In this document: one piece after another, positions 60,292 to 64,000 of the stretch
Position numbering within the stretch: the stretch's first letter is position 1
Layout: the number at the start of each line of letters is the position of its first letter
Assembly: GCA_026724425.1 (NCBI GenBank)
Contig: JAIUCV010000023.1
Coordinates: 5,647,958 to 5,711,957, forward strand
DNA: 64,000 nt
Origin: Erythrophleum ivorense
Taxonomy: Eukaryota > Streptophyta > Magnoliopsida > Fabales > Fabaceae
Direction: 5' to 3'
Translations under genes and position numbers: made by a program
Notes under the pieces: model-generated
Databases searched by the model: none
Told to the model about the DNA's origin: nothing
What the model saw: only the letters and a program-made list of their open reading frames with translations

Positions 60292-61136
60292 ATCATGGCT
60301 AGATTAGTTAGAAAGGATGAACAGAAAGATAAAAAAAAATTAAATAATGAGAAAAATGTTTTAATAATGTTACTGAGTTAAAATTTTTAAAATTTAATCA
60401 TAGAGAATTTGTGGTAATGTGGTTATTAAATTAAGATGTCGATTGTATTTTTTTGAATTACAAAATCATTACAATTGGCAACAAAAAGATTATAACAAAT
60501 AAATGTAATTTCCTCAAAAGTATTATTATTATTATAGTTTGTTGAATCTGAACATTTCTTTCATCAAGACAATGACGTTATACATAAGGCTCTAAAATTA
60601 TAATCTCTTGACTTGGTTGCTTGAGCATCCAAAATAATAAGATGTCCACGCCTCGTCAATTATATAACTTACAGAGAATAATTGAATCACCACTACACGG
60701 TTTGCAGAAAATAACTTAATTACACGCAGGTGGATGCGGATGATGTGGCATTAAACTGGCATAGGGTAATTAAAGTAAAATAGAAGATATATTGGCATTG
60801 GGATATTTTGCCTAGAGAATCTTCCAGTTCAAGTGTTCAAAAGCCTTTGGAAGGAATTAGAAAAAAAGGGGCAATGGACCCGTAGAGTGAAAATTAAACT
60901 ACTTCAAGCCAATGAAAGTCTATATTACATCATTTGTTTATTCTTACATTTCCACACTCTTTCATTTTTTATCTCTCCTACATAATATTTCCAGTTATAA
61001 TTTTATTCATATCAAGCACACCCACAAGAGAATTTCAAAAAGCCTATGGACCAATTTAGGTTACAGTTACACACAGCACCGTCAACTTTGCTCCGTTATA
61101 TTGCTTCTTATGACTCTATTAAAGTTTCCTGTAACA
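60292..61136. other. Duplication copy B between the copia element and the membrane-protein exon
   Basis: Matches 32713-32985, 33553-33640, 34146-34230 and 34621-34928 of copy A in order. It contains the single, uninterrupted LINE target site (near 60596-60610) and MITE target site (near 60690-60700). No gene is recognised. Confidence 0.6.
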
Positions 61137-61503
61137 TTACAAAGTGCGGTTTTGGATGGCTGGAGGACCCTTTGACACATTCACAATCAGGCTGCGTGCA
61201 ATATACATGGGCAGGAAGATCCAAATTACAAAACTGAGTTGCCCGAGCAGATGCGGAAGAAAGATAGATAGTATTGAGACAGAACCCAAAGATCCAGTGA
61301 TTAAAGCAACCGAACCAGCCAGTTTAGGGTAGCTTTTGTAATAAAAAACAGCAAAGCAGTAGATGAAGGTTGCCCACAAGAACACCCACATATTTGCTTC
61401 GTGTGTTGCAAATGGGGACAACTTTGAGCCTTGACTGTGCACTTCAAGAATTCCAACTAGAAGAGGACTCAGGAACGCGAAGATTGCATGGCATGAGGTT
61501 GAA
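61137..61503 (-). CDS. Exon of an unknown multi-span membrane protein, copy B
   Basis: The minus-strand frame starts after a conserved possible acceptor (TTGCAG ending at 61504) and reads CHAIFAFLSPLLVGILEV, then a short polar stretch with SPFATHEAN, then three hydrophobic segments (MWVFLWATFIYCFAV, SVALITGSLGSVSILSIFLP, FVIWIFLPMYIARSLIV). It stops at 61137 after an altered tail; compared with copy A an indel near 61175 changes the frame. The N-terminal part of the exon looks more original here than in copy A. No name can be given. Any 5' exons would lie to the right. Confidence 0.45.
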
Positions 61504-61704
61504 CTGCAAGTGCACGCTCAAATTCATTAAGTATAATTACAATATTGGAAAAAATGCCAATACCCTGAGTATTAATTTAGCTTTGAATACTAGGTTGAAG
61601 GGTGTTTTAAACATCTTTTACATTCGAAATATTGACTACTAGTTTGTGAGATGTGTGTGTTATGATAGTGTTATGGCCAAAATATGAACAAATGCTTTCA
61701 ATTT

Positions 61705-62130
61705 AGAATGTTGTACAATTTAACCTACTCAACTTCAAAAGTTAATTCCATACTTTTAATTTTGTATAACATAACTTCTCTATTAATTTTTTTTGTTAAA
61801 AACCTAACTCTACTTATCTATATAGACTAAAAGTGACAAAATCAGCCAAAAAAAAAATCCAATCTATCATTCCAAGGGGTTTTATTTTTGCAAAAAAGTG
61901 TAAAAGAAAATGACAAAAAGTCATTGTTTATCACTTGGGATGGCAAGTCAAATATTTTTCTTTTCTTTTCTTTCTTCTTTTTTTCTAATTTGGACTCTTT
62001 GAGCTTATAGATAAGTGGTGCCAAGGGTTTTGAATGAAAAAGTTATAGATGAGTTATGTTGCAAAAAATCAAAATTTTGAGAGTTTAGTGTCAACTTTTA
62101 AAGTTGAGAGGAGTAAATTACACAACCTCC
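61705..62130. mobile_element. MITE-like inverted-repeat element, copy B
   Basis: Counterpart of 35585-36010. The ends ACAATTTAACCTACTCAAC and TTGAGAGGAGTAAATTACAC still pair in part. Confidence 0.55.
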
Positions 62131-62940
62131 TTAATTGAAGGGTTATTTATTGTTTGACCTTATTTATTCATATATTTTTGGATAAATTATTCTTGGACAT
62201 TATTGGTATTAATCTGGTCTTTACCTACTCTATCATAAATAGATATAATTTTGTAGTGTAATATATCTTGTCAGTGGCAAAGTAAATAAAAATATATATA
62301 TAAGTTCTTTATCATTTAAAGGATAGCCTTCGTTGTTTAGTGTAAATTGCAAGGAAAGGATCAAAATTTGATATCATTTATAATAATTAAACAGTAAAAG
62401 GTATAAAATGCAAAAGGTAAATTATTCTCCTTTGTCTTCAAAAATAGTTTAATTATATGACCTTTTCTTATATTCTAAAATGTATTCTCCCCAAGTAAAA
62501 TTAAAGGATCATAAACTTCAATTATATTCACTTTAATCCTCAAATGGTTAAAAACATAAATATAAGATTCGGTAAAATTAAAACATAAACATTTTTTAAA
62601 AATTTTTAAATTTTTTAAAAAATTAAAATTATTTTCTAAAAAATAAATAATTAGTAAAAACAAAGAATATATTCACAGAATATTTTAAAAATTAAAAGAT
62701 ACTATTTAAGTTAATAATAATTAACATGTTTATTAAACATATATTTAATCAAAATAAGCACAACTATAAATAGAGAAATATTTTAGAACATATTGTTTAT
62801 TATTTTCTACAGAAATAAATAATATTGAAATCAAAAGTTTTACGAACTAACTTTGTTTCAATAGCTGCATTTTCGTCTATGCTAACTTCACCCCCTATTT
62901 GGCTTATTCATATACTTTACCAACCTAGGTTTCTTAGTCA

Positions 62941-63271
62941 CCACTTTTGAAGTTGGAACTGTAAGAGATGACAACGGCAACAATCCGTTGTCTCTCTGTT
63001 TCATTCTGATCATTCAAACTAAATCTCTAAATTAATAATCTAGTATGCATAGTAACGCTTTGAAATTAATATTGATGCATGTTATTTATGTCTCTATACG
63101 CATATATGAAGCTGGATCAGCATATATATTCTTCTTATAAGAAAGCAGAGAAAATGAATGGGAAGCTAAGCTAACCTTTCATGAGGATTGACGAGGAGAG
63201 CATCGTACTTGCGCTTGTACTTGTTACCACTCTACTCATGCGGTGGCGCTGGCATTTGCTGACCTTTTGTC
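62941..63271. other. Unassigned DNA beyond the duplication border
   Basis: Alignment with copy A ends near 62940. A less AT-rich patch at 63180-63270 could hold a short minus-strand exon (MSRVVTSTSASTM, donor-like AAG/GTTAGC at 63178), which would suit a first exon of the membrane-protein gene. This is speculative. Confidence 0.25.
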
Positions 63272-63326
63272 CATTTTCCAACTTTGCGGCTCCATTTCGT
63301 TTGTAAGAACTTTTTAACCTTACCCC

Positions 63327-63359
<33 letters not shown>

Positions 63360-63740
63360 TCTCGCAACAAATTCTCTCTTATATGTGTAATATATGTTTC
63401 AAACAGCCTTCGCCCTTCTCTTCCTGCCTCTAATTGCGTCTTGTTAGCTTCTTCCACTTCATGTTGCATTTACTAATCTTACGTTCATTTTCCAACTTTG
63501 CGGCTTCATTTGTTTTGTAAACAACACCTTCTAAACCTTACCCCTCTTATATATGTATCTATGTTTGTGTGTGATTCTCGCAACAAATTCTCTCTTACAT
63601 GTATAATATATGTTTCAAACACAGCCTTTAGCCTTCTCTTTCAGCCTCTAATTACGTCTTGCTGGCTTCTTCCATTTCATGTGACATCCACTGATCTTTC
63701 CTCAATTTTCCAACTTTGCGGCTTCACTTTTATCATTAAA
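63272..63740. repeat. Tandem repeat, ~215-bp period, about 2.2 copies
   Basis: CATTTTCCAACTTTGCGGC begins units at 63272, 63486 and (as CAATTTTCC...) about 63703. Each full unit then has CCTTACCCC, a TG-rich patch, CTCGCAACAAATTCTCTC, TATGTTTCAAACA, and a TCTAATT.CGTCTTG block. Confidence 0.88.
63333..63359. repeat. TG dinucleotide microsatellite
   Basis: About 13 TG units in the first ~215-bp repeat unit; the second unit has only a short, interrupted version. Confidence 0.92.
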
Positions 63741-64000
63741 TAATTAATTATTATTTATATGTAACTTGATTGGTTCTGGGCTAAGAAGACAAACATTACG
63801 ACAGGATAACGGAAAAGTTTTCTACCATATGGCGTACAATTTTTGAACAACTACCACAATACCTAATAATGTGAAGTAAAGTCCGTCGCAGTTTCCCCTC
63901 TTACTATGAAGTCAACATACTGGAATTGTGCTTGGATTGAGATTAAGATGCGTTCATTTTTTTATTTGTCGGCAACGATGCAGGACCTCGCTGTGTCAGT
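63741..64000. other. Unassigned window end
   Basis: No recognised gene. The last bases are less AT-rich, and GCAACGATGCAG at 63972-63983 resembles a splice acceptor, but only 17 bases follow. Confidence 0.3.

Larger units (their letters stand above)
52895..62940. repeat. Segmental duplication, copy B
   Basis: Direct counterpart of 32171-36752, lengthened by the copia element at 53412-60291. Apart from that element it has about 3.17 kb matching copy A. It lacks A's LINE, MITE and AT-rich segment. Confidence 0.88.

Noticed and set aside
1..64000. CRISPR arrays, ribosomal RNA, full tRNA genes, or prokaryotic operons
   Set aside because: No regularly spaced identical repeats, no rRNA-like or complete tRNA sequence, and no linked open frames. 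The content is clearly plant nuclear.

Overview
The window looks like gene-poor, AT-rich, transposon-dense nuclear DNA from a flowering plant, most likely a eudicot. The clues are Ty1-copia elements primed by initiator-tRNA-Met sites, a TNP2-type CACTA transposase, a plant LINE with a C-terminal RNase H, MITEs, and no long open reading frame outside retroelements. I see no intact host gene and no RNA gene. All calls come from reading the sequence; no search or alignment program was run.

Layout. 1-2081 is the 3' part of a long terminal repeat (LTR) of a family with ~3.7-kb non-coding LTRs. This family supplies seven LTRs here: 1-2081, 6533-10271, 12235-16074, 17255-20100, 21200-24923, 27070-30802 and 40142-43878. 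A CACTA transposon on the minus strand runs from roughly 3 kb to a probable terminus near 31395; its decayed TNP2-like transposase lies at 11247-3785. Nested in it are a solo LTR (6533-10271) and an ~18.6-kb LARD-like retrotransposon (12235-30802, minus strand, PBS and PPT both visible, no gag-pol recognised). The LARD itself carries two more solo LTRs.

32171-36752 and 52895-62940 are direct copies of one segmental duplication about 20.7 kb apart. Both hold the remains of an unrecognised short gene and an exon of an unknown multi-membrane-span protein. After duplication, copy A gained a 5'-truncated LINE and a MITE, and copy B gained a near-complete Ty1-copia element (53417-60286, TSD taaag). 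Copy A keeps the matching empty site. Between the copies lie MITEs, a solo LTR (40142-43878), and a decayed minus-strand copia (about 52762-45430) split inside its protease region by a solo LTR of another family (48308-51188, TSD agttc). The window ends with a ~215-bp tandem repeat holding a TG microsatellite.

Points most worth following: an intron-like module (donor AAG/GTAGCTCTC, acceptor GCTAG/GTG after a pyrimidine tract) kept at the same place in all seven LTRs; a copia gag whose start codon appears to sit in the LTR and to be joined by splicing; arrays of GC-rich palindromic units in two unrelated LTR families; and a broken gene visible only by comparing the two duplicate copies.
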